A stretch of DNA of 64,000 nucleotides from Gammaproteobacteria bacterium. Lineage in GTDB: Bacteria; Pseudomonadota; Gammaproteobacteria; Competibacterales; Competibacteraceae. Location: NCBI GenBank assembly GCA_024235135.1, contig JACKMZ010000001.1, positions 248,001 to 312,000 of the forward strand, read 5' to 3'. Both the position numbers and the translations under genes were made by a program. Under the pieces are notes generated by a model. It did no database searches. It saw only the letters and a list, made by a program, of their open reading frames with translations, and was not told the origin of the DNA. Positions 15,869-24,451 of the stretch are shown piece by piece (position 1 is the first letter of the stretch; every line of letters begins with the position of its first letter).

Positions 15869-17776
15869 TTAGCGTTTGGCCGGCTGCCGCGAGGGGGAAA
15901 TGGTCTTGATGATCGAGGTGTGATCGAAGCGGCGATGCGAAACCAACTGGCGGCCTACCCAGGGGGAAACCACCAGGGCCGGAACGCGCACGCCCAAGCT
16001 GCGGAAAGCCGGGCTCTCGGGTTCACTCTCCAGATAGGGCGGCGTGACGGGATCGAAAAAACCGCCGTGTTCGTCGTAGACGACAATCAGCAGCGTTTTC
16101 GACCACTGCGGGCTGTTGAACAGCGCGTTGAAGATCTCCAGCACGAAATGCTGACCGTGCGCGATGTCGCCGGGCGGATGGTCGTCGTTGGCGGTATTGA
16201 GATCGTAGAGATGACTCAAGCGATAGCCGTCGGTATCCATACCGGGGTCCCAGTTGCCGAGATTCTCGCGCATGTCCCCGATGTCCATAAAATTGGGGTC
16301 CACCCAGAAGACCTGCGGTAACTCACCCTGTTCGGCGTCCTTGAAAAAACGGTCCAGGGGGCGGATACGATTGGGGCGGCCCTGCAGGCGGTTGCGGAAT
16401 TCCGAGGCGTAGCTGGCGTCGACCGCCAGCAGCGTCGGCATATCCTGCGAGTAAAAGGCCCAGTCAATGGCCTGGTCCTGATAACGGTGCTGATCGAGGA
16501 GCCGGAAAAAAGAAACCTCGTCGAACGGCATGTCGTTGTCGGTGATGAACTTCGCGTGATCCTCGTGTTCGGTGCCTTCCAGCGCGGCCAGCATGGCATC
16601 CCGCTCGTCCTTGTCGATGTCTTTGTCGATGTCCCTGGCGAAGTTTTCCTGACGCGCGGGCCGGCCGGTCAGCGAGAACGTGCGATTGACCCAGGTGTTG
16701 CCGGGATAGGAGGAATACCAGCGGTCGCAGACGGCGAACTCGGTCGCCGACAGGTCAAAGGTGGGGGCCGCCTCGGCCGGGTAGTAACCCATGATGTCCT
16801 GCAACTGCGCGATCTGGGCGGCGAACTCGGCGTTTCCCGGATTGGCGACGTTTTGCAGCAGGAGATTGCCGCGCGCCAGTATCGGGTCATCGGTTTCCTC
16901 GGCGGGCGGCGGCGGGGGCGAGGCTTCGCCGATGCCGGGGACTACCCGCCATTCGAACTCCAGATCGTAGTGCACGACGTTTCGCCCCCTTGCCAGGCCC
17001 TTCTGAATGAACTTGAAGGGCTGTACGACACGGGTCGGCGAACCGAAGTCCAGCGCGCCGGCATCGCCCAGGCCATCGGGTACGCCGAAATGGAAGGCGA
17101 TGGCTTGCGGCGGGAACAGATCATCCTTGAGCGCGTCACCGATCGTTTCCAGTAAGCCCAGGCCGAGCACGGCCAGCAGCTTGTCCTGGCCCACCACGCC
17201 GAGCCAGGCCAGCGCGATGGGCCAGGAGCTCGCGACGATGCCGATATACAGTGCGCAGTAAACGAGCGGACCCAAGCCGATGCTCAGTGCCTTGGCCAGC
17301 CCATGCGCGTCGAAACCCTTTTCGGCCGCGACCGACATGCCCATCAGGGAGAACAGGGAAACGGCGTGAAGCAGCAGAAACAGATCGCGCATTTCATGGC
17401 TGGACAGGCCGCGAAGTTCTTCGACCGCCTTGGCAAACCCGCCCAGAGCCTTTTCCGCCAGGTACAGCGCGACGGGATACGCCGCGTCCCGCCAGCTTCC
17501 CTGCGCGACGGGAATGGACGCGATCAGCAGGTCGTTCAGGGGTTTATTGTCACCCTTCTTGAACTTGCCGAGTTCCCGAGGCGCGAACTCAATGTCCTGA
17601 CGGTGATAGATGTCGTGGGCGACGGCGGCGAAGATCAGTTCGTCCTTGCCCCATTCGTTTTTGAAATCCTCGTGGCAAATCACCCGTTTCAGGCGCAATT
17701 CCAGCGTTTTGGGCTGGATTTCCCGGTCCGTAAATTCTTCGTCCAGAATCGGCCCCAGCGAGACTTGATCGCGCAA
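15869..17776 (-). pseudogene. truncated phosphoesterase (phospholipase C-family) relic
   Basis: An open frame of 635 codons. The C-terminal half (residues about 300-635) matches the PF04185 phosphoesterase family: FAVCDRWYSSYPGNTWVNR, TLLIVVYDEHGGFFDPVTPP, RVPALVVSPWVGR, and FDHTSIIKTI. The protein stops 9 codons after this last motif, where relatives continue for tens of residues, and the N-terminal ENRSFDH metal-site motif is absent. The first about 280 residues are a different sequence with hydrophobic helices and no recognised family. The only start is TTG 17776, directly after an in-frame TGA. This looks like a fusion by internal deletion with both ends damaged, so activity is doubtful. 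A short-lived but expressed chimeric protein cannot be excluded. Confidence 0.65.
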
Positions 17777-17867
17777 CGCCCGTCACGGGTGTATTGGGAT
17801 GTTCAGGCCGGTTGTGGATAATGGCCGGACACCCTAGTCCCTATCGACCGTTTTCCAGAGAAAAATC

Positions 17868-18263
17868 ATGCCCAGTGTCTTGATCGAAGTCCGCCGGCAA
17901 TACACCCAAGAGCAGGAAATCGCCATCATGGAAGCCGTGCATACGGCGCTGCGCGACGCTTTCAAAATCCTGTCCGGCGACAAGAACGTCCGTCTTATCG
18001 TTCACGAATCGCATCGCTTCGCCTATCCGCCCGCCAGGGAAAATCCGGATTACTACACGCACATCAGCATCGATGCGTTCACGGGACGCTCCCTGGAGGC
18101 CAAGCGCAACCTCTATCGGACCATCGTCGACAACCTGGAACCGTTGGGCATTCCCAAGGACCACGTCAAGATTCTTCTTCGGGAGATCCCCAAGGAAAAT
18201 TGGGGCATACGCGGTGGTCAAGCCGGTTGCGACGTCGATCTCGGTTTCAAGGTCGAGGTGTGA
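17868..18263 (+). CDS. tautomerase-family protein
   Basis: A 131-residue protein of the tautomerase_2 (4-oxalocrotonate tautomerase/MSAD-like) group. After Met removal it begins with the catalytic Pro (MPSVLIEVRRQYTQEQE). The continuation NVRLIVHESHRFAYPPAREN and YTHISIDAFTGRSLEAKRNLY is typical of these double-length tautomerases. They act on small keto/enol acids or haloacids; the substrate here is unknown. The downstream GNAT acetyltransferase gene follows in the same direction after 67 bases. Confidence 0.85.
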   Translation: MPSVLIEVRRQYTQEQEIAIMEAVHTALRDAFKILSGDKNVRLIVHESHRFAYPPARENPDYYTHISIDAFTGRSLEAKRNLYRTIVDNLEPLGIPKDHVKILLREIPKENWGIRGGQAGCDVDLGFKVEV

Positions 18264-18330
18264 TGGCCGCCCAGTTCCGCACGAAAGCGATTCAGGGTTT
18301 GAACGAATCGTCGGGCGGTCGGCGCAAGGT

Positions 18331-18900
18331 ATGACGGTCGGAATGAACGGGGCGCCGATTGAACTGGCGGCGGTCGCCGATACGCCGGGGCGAGAGGCTG
18401 CGCGGGTGCTGATCACGGAATACTTGAACTGGATTGCCGATGCCGCTGCTTCGAAGTATGGCCTGAAGTTCGATGTAAAAGCCATGGTCGCATCGGACTT
18501 GAACGATCCGGTGAAATTCTTCCCGCCATCTGGCCGGTTCTACGTGGTCCGTAGCGCCGGAGTCTATGTCGGCGTCGGTTGCCTGAAGCGCATAACGCCG
18601 GAGGTGGGTGAAATTCAACGCATGTACCTGCAGCCGCCAGCACGGGGTTGCGGTGCGGGCCGGCGTTTGGTGGAACACCTGTTGGCCGATGCGCAGACCA
18701 TCGGTTATCGGGCTGTCCGCTTGGAAAGTCTGAAGTTTCTGGTCGAGGCGCATGCGCTGTATCGTTCCGTGGGTTTCAGGGAGATCGCCCCCTATATGGG
18801 AAACAGCATGCAGGATTACCAGGCTCAGGAAAAAATGGATCGCTATCGTTCCAGCGCCGTGTTCATGGAACGGCGGTTCGCCCGGTCGAGCGGGAGCTGA
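18331..18900 (+). CDS. GNAT-family N-acetyltransferase
   Basis: A 189-residue acetyltransferase. The core acetyl-CoA motif is visible as IQRMYLQPPARGCGAGRRLVEHLL (motif A, Q/RxxGxG/A), followed by YRAVRLESLKFLVEAHALYRSVGF (motif B). Substrate is unknown. ATG 18331 is chosen; ATG 18343 is an equally possible start, and no strong ribosome site distinguishes them. A longer frame overlapping the tautomerase gene is not plausible because its extra residues are Arg/Ser/Pro-rich shadow sequence. It converges with the minus-strand AAA operon 6 bases further on. Confidence 0.8.
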   Translation: MTVGMNGAPIELAAVADTPGREAARVLITEYLNWIADAAASKYGLKFDVKAMVASDLNDPVKFFPPSGRFYVVRSAGVYVGVGCLKRITPEVGEIQRMYLQPPARGCGAGRRLVEHLLADAQTIGYRAVRLESLKFLVEAHALYRSVGFREIAPYMGNSMQDYQAQEKMDRYRSSAVFMERRFARSSGS

Positions 18901-18906
18901 CTTTCT

Positions 18907-19686
18907 TCAACGGTCCACGAAGAACTCGATCTCCATCACGCCATCGTCGTCCTTGCAACTGATGTTCTCGGCCCCATGCCGCCGGGCATAGGCCAGAATC
19001 GCATCGCGGTAGGCGCGCGCCAGCAGTTCATTGAAAGCTTGGCGGCAACGCACGCCCACGGCTTCCAGATGCTGCTCGGCCTGCCGCGCCAGTTCGGCTT
19101 GGCGTTCGGCCGTGGCCTGCTCCAGTCGACTTTGCGCGTCGGCCTGGGCGCGCTGCTGCAAGTCCGCGCCGGCCGCGCTTTCCGCCTGTCGTTGGACGGC
19201 CGTCAGCCGTGCTTGACGTTCCTCCTCCAGTTGTTGGCGGGCGATTTCCTCGGCGTCCTTGCGGGCTACCGCTTCGGTGCGTCCGCCGTAACCGTCATGG
19301 TAATAGCCGCTCGTTGCCTGGGTTTCCAGCGTCTCCCGCACTTCTCCGGTCAACACGGTGGCGGCCTGGCCACGCACGGCGACGGTCTCGTCCCGCGCCG
19401 CGACGATTTCCAATACCTGCTCATCCAGCCGGTACAGCACATAACCGCCATCGACATCGCAGCGATAGCCCTCCGCGGTTTCCCGCCAGGCGGGTTCCTC
19501 ACCCGCCGTCAGTCGGGCTTCCAAAGCCTTCAGGGCCGGGCCGCCCAATTGCGCGGACAGATTTTGACGGGCCCGCGCCTCGCCGGTGATCCGTTCCGCC
19601 AGTTCCACGCTACGGGATATTTCCCGGCGCCAGGCTTCGGCGATGTCACGAGTCAACGTCACGGTGACGCGGCGCGGATTACACAT
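18907..19686 (-). CDS. coiled-coil hypothetical protein of the AAA/MoxR operon
   Basis: A 259-residue protein without signal peptide or membrane segment. Residues about 1-130 are mixed alpha/beta with the phrases GEEPAWRETAEGYRCDVDGG and YVLYRLDEQVLEIVA. Residues about 135-215 are a long Ala/Gln/Glu/Arg-rich coiled coil (EEIARQQLEEERQARLTAVQ), and the C-terminus is a short globular segment (ENISCKDDDGVMEIEFFVDR). The start ATG 19686 lies inside the end of the MoxR gene (ATGTGTAA), so translation is coupled. Known ternary AAA-MoxR-vWA clusters carry accessory proteins of similar make-up, but I cannot place this one in a named family. A role as adaptor for the ATPases is inferred from context only. 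Confidence 0.6.
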   Translation of the reverse strand: MCNPRRVTVTLTRDIAEAWRREISRSVELAERITGEARARQNLSAQLGGPALKALEARLTAGEEPAWRETAEGYRCDVDGGYVLYRLDEQVLEIVAARDETVAVRGQAATVLTGEVRETLETQATSGYYHDGYGGRTEAVARKDAEEIARQQLEEERQARLTAVQRQAESAAGADLQQRAQADAQSRLEQATAERQAELARQAEQHLEAVGVRCRQAFNELLARAYRDAILAYARRHGAENISCKDDDGVMEIEFFVDR

Positions 19687-20854
19687 GGATATCCTCCAGG
19701 CGTTTGAGATTCTGTTGAATGACGGTTTCGATGTGTTGCCGTAGTTCGCCGGCGCTCGGATGGTCCCGGAGAATCTCCCGGCGCAGCCGATTCAGGGCCA
19801 TCAGATGCGCACCCAGCGCGATTTCCGAACGCATGGCGGGAGATTGGGCTTCCAGCACGCCGATGTCCGCCACGATGTCCGCGACCGCGCGCGCGGGGTC
19901 CAAGGCCGGGCCGCCGTCTTCCGCGACGCGCGGCTGGACCACGGCCTGAATCGCCTGGGCTTCCTCGGGACGGCTCCAACAATGATTGAGGGGCCACAAA
20001 TCGCGTGGTTCCGCGACCGTGGCTTCGCGCAACAGGGTGGCGGCGGCGATCAGCTTCAGGCCCTTGATCACCCGGCGGTCGGACAAGGCGATGCCTTCCG
20101 CCCGCAGTTCCCGCACCATGTGGGCGTACAACGGCTGAACGGGGCGACTGTCGACTTCCGCCAGGCAGCCGTTCAAGGCTTTCAGAGCGTCGATTTTGAC
20201 GCCGGGGAGCACGCGCGTGATCTCCCGCCCCGAGGCGGCGCTGCGGGCGGCCTTGATGCGTTGCAATTCCAATTGCCAGCCCTGATTGAGCAGATCCTCC
20301 AGGCGTTCGTCGGCCACCGGATCGAGTCGTTGGCGCAGGGCGAAACGGTCGGCGAAGGCTTGCAGCCAAGGATCGTCCGGCAAGCCGTTGGCCGCGCCGA
20401 TCAAACTGATCAGGGGTACCGCCTGATGCTGCGGACCGTTGTAAAACAGGCGCTCGTTAACCAGGGTCAGCAGGGTATTGAGAATCGCGCTGCTGCCTTG
20501 GAACACTTCGTCCAGAAAGGCGATTTCCGCTTCCGGCAACATCCCGGCGGTGCGGATGTGATACGCGCCTTGCTGAAAGGCTTGCAGGTCGAGCGGACCG
20601 AACAGTTCCGAGGGCTCGGTGAAACGGGTCAGCAGATAATGAAAGCCGCGGGCATCGACCAGTTCGGTGTACTGAGTGATCAGTTCCGTCTTGGCCGTGC
20701 CAGGCGCGCCGATCAACAGCACATGTTCTTGGCAGACGCTGGCCAGCACCAGCAAATCGATCGTGAGATCGCGTTCGACGAACGCGTCCTTGAGAAGGCG
20801 CTTGATATGGTTCAAACGCTTGATAGTGCCGAGCACCGCGGGAAACCAACTCAT
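19679..20854 (-). CDS. MoxR-family AAA+ ATPase
   Basis: A 391-residue AAA+ protein of the MoxR/RavA branch. Walker A is GAPGTAKT at residues about 49-56, Walker B is EIAFLDEVFQGSS, and the sensor and arginine region follow in LISLIGAANGLPDDPWLQAFADRFALR. The helical C-terminal lid extends to the end. MoxR ATPases act as chaperones that remodel or activate partner complexes, normally together with a vWA protein with a MIDAS site. No vWA gene is in this operon; the nearest is at 30051. It starts 35 bases after the two-module AAA gene and overlaps the next gene by 8 bases. Confidence 0.85.
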   Translation of the reverse strand: MSWFPAVLGTIKRLNHIKRLLKDAFVERDLTIDLLVLASVCQEHVLLIGAPGTAKTELITQYTELVDARGFHYLLTRFTEPSELFGPLDLQAFQQGAYHIRTAGMLPEAEIAFLDEVFQGSSAILNTLLTLVNERLFYNGPQHQAVPLISLIGAANGLPDDPWLQAFADRFALRQRLDPVADERLEDLLNQGWQLELQRIKAARSAASGREITRVLPGVKIDALKALNGCLAEVDSRPVQPLYAHMVRELRAEGIALSDRRVIKGLKLIAAATLLREATVAEPRDLWPLNHCWSRPEEAQAIQAVVQPRVAEDGGPALDPARAVADIVADIGVLEAQSPAMRSEIALGAHLMALNRLRREILRDHPSAGELRQHIETVIQQNLKRLEDIHV

Positions 20855-20889
20855 GAGTCAACGGGTCCGGTAAGTCGCGAAAAACGCGT

Positions 20890-22740
20890 TCATCGCGCCC
20901 GCTGTTCCACGACGCGGCGGATGCGCTCGATCAACGCCTCGAAGCGTTCCAGGTTGGCGGGATGCGGGGGGTCTTCGCAGTATAGACCGACGCAGACATC
21001 GCGAAACAGCGAGCGGATTTCATCGCCATTGAAGCCGGGCGTGGTGGCCGCGATGTGCTCCAACAGTTCGGAGGCGGCATCGATCTGGAAATGGCGGGCG
21101 TGGACCTCGGCGATGGCCCGGCGGGCGGCGGTATCCGGCAGGCCGATGGCGATGGCCTGAAAGCGACTGGGGCGCAACAAGGCCGTGTCGATGATGTCCA
21201 GTCGATTGGTGGTGCCGATCACCAGCATCGGAACGTCGGGGCGAAAACCATCCATTTCGGTGAGAATCTGCGCCACCACGGCGTTGCCGGCCCGATTACC
21301 GCCATCCGCCCGACCGCTGCGCTGGGCCGCGATGGCGTCGAATTCGTCGAACACCAGCACCGCCGGGGCGTTGCGCCGGGCTTCGGCGAACAGATCGCGG
21401 ATCTTGCGCTCGCTTTCGCCCACGTACATGTCCATCACTTCGGGGCCGGAAACGACCTGCACCGTGGCGTTGAGGCGGTTGGCGATGGCCTTGGCGAACA
21501 AGGTCTTGCCGGTGCCGGGCGGACCGTGAAAGATGAAGCCCCGGGGGATCAACTCACGGCGCAGACGCTCGTTCGGCAAACGGTAGGATCCGGCGATGAG
21601 ATTCAAAGCCTGCTGGATTTCGGCCTTGATTTCCTGGTAGCCGCCGATGTCCTCGAAGCGGGCCTCCGGGACTTCGAAATGGGTCAGCGAGGTCTGTACC
21701 TTAAAGGCGCGGATCGCCTGATACAATCCGCTCATGGACAGCGATCCGCCGCCCGCGTGCTGCTTGACCGCGTAGGTGATGGCGTGGCGAATCTGAACCG
21801 GATTCATGCCCGCGACGTTCTTGTACAGTCCTTCGGCGTCGAAATGCTCTATCCGGGCGGCCTCGTCGCGGGTGATCAGGGCATGCCCGAGCAGGGCCTC
21901 GCGGCCGTCCGGATAGAGCACGTTGCGCGCCACGCCGGTGATCAGCAGTCTGACCGCGAAACGGTCCGCCAACACTTCGGGAATCACCAAGGAACGATCG
22001 GCGAAGGCCAGCATCAGCCGGTCGCTGTTGGTGTAGGCCAATTCGGTGAATTCGCGGGTTTCGTTGGCCAACTGCCGGTCCGGGCCGCCGGCCAGCAGAT
22101 CCAGATGGGGAATGACCAGGACGTCGCCGATCTTCAGACGGTGGGTCAGCTCCTTCAACTGGGCCAGTTGTCGTTGCCGCAGACTGAGCGGCATCATCCC
22201 GCCGTTCTGTTCGTCGTCCACGCTGAGTACGATGTCCCGCAATCCGGCTCGGCGGGCCATGTCCTGCCAGAGATGTTCGACCACCAGCTTGTCGCAGATC
22301 ACCAGCACGGATAAACCACCGCTCAGCAACGAGGCGACCTGTTCGATTTCGCGGCCATAGGCCAGGCGCACGGCGTCGCGTTCGCTGAGCGTGGTCGGGT
22401 GGCAGGTGTCCGGCGCCGACCGGCCGGGTTCGGCGCGGGCGGCGGGCGCGGGCGGGGTCACGGTGACGACCGGCTCGGTTGGGACGGAAGCGGTGGGTGC
22501 GCCGAGCAGTAAGCCGGGTGGCCGATACAACGGGCAGTCCGCGCTGGCCGCCACGGGCGTAACGATCAATTCGCGCAACGACCGCTCCATCAGTTCCTCG
22601 GCCATGGGCTCGGTTGCCAGGGCTGGCGCGCGATTCAGAAATTCCCTGAGATTCAGATCGTCGTCGGCGTACAGAATGGCTTGGAAGTCGTCCAGCGGAC
22701 CCAGTGGGACCAGACGCAGAACGGGGCGTTTCAGGCTCAC
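20890..22740 (-). CDS. two-module AAA+ ATPase (FtsH/Cdc48-like active domain, degenerate first domain)
   Basis: A 616-residue protein. Residues 1-118 are low-complexity and Pro/Ala-rich. Residues about 120-350 look like a degenerate AAA module: the P-loop position reads SGGLSVLVICDK without GKT, and the Walker B position reads DVLVIPHLDLL without the glutamate. Residues 360-616 are an active AAA domain: Walker A GPPGTGKT (406-413), pore-like MYVGESERKIR, Walker B VLVFDEFDAI (461-470), sensor TTN (510-512) and an RPSRF arginine region. There is no membrane segment and no HExxH protease, so it is not FtsH itself. The GTG start at 22740 overlaps the upstream stop (GTGA), the ribosomes being coupled. 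It matches the FtsH-like member of AAA-MoxR-vWA ternary systems. Confidence 0.8.
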   Translation of the reverse strand: MSLKRPVLRLVPLGPLDDFQAILYADDDLNLREFLNRAPALATEPMAEELMERSLRELIVTPVAASADCPLYRPPGLLLGAPTASVPTEPVVTVTPPAPAARAEPGRSAPDTCHPTTLSERDAVRLAYGREIEQVASLLSGGLSVLVICDKLVVEHLWQDMARRAGLRDIVLSVDDEQNGGMMPLSLRQRQLAQLKELTHRLKIGDVLVIPHLDLLAGGPDRQLANETREFTELAYTNSDRLMLAFADRSLVIPEVLADRFAVRLLITGVARNVLYPDGREALLGHALITRDEAARIEHFDAEGLYKNVAGMNPVQIRHAITYAVKQHAGGGSLSMSGLYQAIRAFKVQTSLTHFEVPEARFEDIGGYQEIKAEIQQALNLIAGSYRLPNERLRRELIPRGFIFHGPPGTGKTLFAKAIANRLNATVQVVSGPEVMDMYVGESERKIRDLFAEARRNAPAVLVFDEFDAIAAQRSGRADGGNRAGNAVVAQILTEMDGFRPDVPMLVIGTTNRLDIIDTALLRPSRFQAIAIGLPDTAARRAIAEVHARHFQIDAASELLEHIAATTPGFNGDEIRSLFRDVCVGLYCEDPPHPANLERFEALIERIRRVVEQRAR

Positions 22741-23606
22741 GACAGGTTCCAGCTCAGGCGCTGGGCTAGCCGGTGCAGGGAAATGCCTTCCCGATAGGCG
22801 TAGCCTAATTGCCGACGGGCCCGCAGCTCGTGAGGATGGCTGTGTTCCAGGGCCGTGAGCGGACCCCACCAGGCGGCGACCCGCAGCGCGATGCGCAAAG
22901 TCTCTTCTTTGACCTGCGTGGTGGTCAGGACGTCCCGTGCGTGGCGGATCTGCTCCAGATATTCGGGCCGGTGGTGAATCATGGCGGTTTCGTAGACGTT
23001 CAGCACGAATGTCTGTTCGGCCTCTCCCGTCAATCGCAAGCGTTCCAACAACTCCTGACGCCAGTGCAACACTGTGGGATGCTGGCTGGGTCGCGCCAGG
23101 GTCCGTTGCAACCAGTTCCGGTCCGCCGACTGATTCAGCCAGTCGTGGGCACAGGCGAACGCTTCTCCACGCCGACCTTGCGCGGGGTGGTGCACGACGG
23201 CGGTCAGCGGGGAGACGGATAGAAAGTCGTCTAACAAATCGGCGTCGGCGTCCGCCACGAAGGGCAACGAACGCGCTAGCAACCCGTGGTGAGTGATCCA
23301 ATCCCAGGGATTGGGGGCTGGCGAAACGGCGGCGAGCAGGCGGCGCGCCAGGGCCGGGGTGTGCAACGCGCCCAGGGCGGCCGCCAGTATGGCCCCGCTC
23401 AGGGTCACCTGATGGTCCTGCGTCGGGGGTAGGTCGCGTAGTCCCAAACGCGCTGCGTTGCTGGCCGCGAAGGCGCCCAGAAGATGGCGAAGTAGTCCGG
23501 AAGGTTTTTTCAGTTGTTCGGCATCCCGCAAATCGCCTATGGGCGGTGGCCCGAAGCCGGTCAAGGCCCAATCCAGCACCCGCAGCGCGGTATCGACGGC
23601 ACTCAT
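22737..23606 (-). CDS. hypothetical protein, first gene of the AAA/MoxR operon
   Basis: A 289-residue soluble, predominantly helical protein (MSAVDTALRVLDWALTGFGP ... RLAQRLSWNLS), rich in Leu, Ala, His and Trp, with no signal peptide, no membrane segment and no catalytic motif I recognise. The high density of amphipathic helices (e.g. HPTVLHWRQELLERLRL) suggests an alpha-solenoid-like scaffold. Its stop overlaps the GTG start of the two-module AAA gene, so it is made together with it, and AGGAAA lies upstream of ATG 23606. It is probably a dedicated partner of the ATPases. Function is unknown. Confidence 0.6.
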   Translation of the reverse strand: MSAVDTALRVLDWALTGFGPPPIGDLRDAEQLKKPSGLLRHLLGAFAASNAARLGLRDLPPTQDHQVTLSGAILAAALGALHTPALARRLLAAVSPAPNPWDWITHHGLLARSLPFVADADADLLDDFLSVSPLTAVVHHPAQGRRGEAFACAHDWLNQSADRNWLQRTLARPSQHPTVLHWRQELLERLRLTGEAEQTFVLNVYETAMIHHRPEYLEQIRHARDVLTTTQVKEETLRIALRVAAWWGPLTALEHSHPHELRARRQLGYAYREGISLHRLAQRLSWNLS

Positions 23607-23793
23607 GGTCGGATGTTTCCTGTCGTTGATGCTCTATGATTCGCCTCGTGGCCATTGGATAGGACCACGAGGCCGCGTGCGCGCCTTCCCGCATTGTTGG
23701 CGACACCGTCCGGCGGACCCGCGACGCCCTGATCGTGCCGGGCGGTATCGGGGAATGTACAATGTCATGAAACAGGTCTTGCGGGTAGCCCGT

Positions 23794-23829
23794 GAATCAT
23801 TGCCGGAATCATTGGCGGAATCGTTGCTC
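23794..23829 (+). repeat. three imperfect 12-base tandem repeats
   Basis: gaatcattgccg, gaatcattggcg and gaatcgttgctc follow directly on each other upstream of the lipoprotein gene at 23873. They would lie in its leader or promoter region. No function is evident. Confidence 0.5.
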
Positions 23830-23872
23830 GGCTCAGCCGCAGAATTGGACAGGGGCCGGCGGGGAGATATCC

Positions 23873-24424
23873 ATGAATAAAGCGGCCATTTCGATCATTG
23901 TCCTTGTGGTCGGGTGTTTGACGGGGTGCCAGGTATCGATGCTGGCGGCCGAGTCGGGTTATTTCGCTGTGCCGGAGGGTTCGACGGTGACGTTGAATCA
24001 GGCGCTGCGTATCCCGCCCAACGGTTTGAAAATCTATATTCAGGACGGCCAATTGGGGATGGGACCCAATGAATATGACCCGTTCTGCAAATTCGAATTG
24101 CGCGAGGTCAAACCTGAAGCGCAGCTGGTGCAGCCAGGAAAATTCGAAATCCATATGACCCGTCGGGCTAGCGGGATAATGGCTGGTATTCCCCGGAGCA
24201 CCCGCTTGGCGGGTTTGGGAACCTTCAGTATGAATCAGGGATTGCCCAGTCCGATACTGTATTCCATCCAGTTTTTTCTGAGGTCGACGACTCAGCCGGA
24301 GGTCTACAAACTGAGCTGCGGACATTTGCAGGACCCTGGACTGACGGCCCAATTTCTCAGCCTACAGGAAATCGACCAAGCCCTCGGCGAGGTGATCACC
24401 TTGCAGTTAGCGGCCGCTCGATGA
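23873..24424 (+). CDS. putative lipoprotein
   Basis: A 183-residue protein with an N-terminal lipoprotein signal (MNKAAISIIVLVVGCLTGCQ; lipobox LTGC). The mature part is beta-rich (FAVPEGSTVTLNQALRIPPNG, KIYIQDGQLGMGPNEYDPFCKFELR) and has a later Cys in YKLSCGH that could pair with the Cys in DPFCKF. Sequences of this shape, with a leading alternative of beta strands around PPNGLKIYIQDGQ, occur in uncharacterised proteobacterial lipoproteins. ATG 23873 is preceded by GGGGAGA. It is transcribed divergently from the AAA operon, which starts 266 bases to the left, so a functional link is possible but unproven. Confidence 0.7.
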   Translation: MNKAAISIIVLVVGCLTGCQVSMLAAESGYFAVPEGSTVTLNQALRIPPNGLKIYIQDGQLGMGPNEYDPFCKFELREVKPEAQLVQPGKFEIHMTRRASGIMAGIPRSTRLAGLGTFSMNQGLPSPILYSIQFFLRSTTQPEVYKLSCGHLQDPGLTAQFLSLQEIDQALGEVITLQLAAAR

Positions 24425-24451
24425 GGCTCGCGGCGCGCATAGGAGACGACC

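Noticed and set aside
22738..23706. Longer version of the AAA gene starting at 23706 with 322 extra residues
   Set aside because: The extra sequence is Arg/Pro-rich shadow in the frame of the 22737-23606 gene, and a GTG at 22740 overlaps that gene's stop, the expected coupled start.
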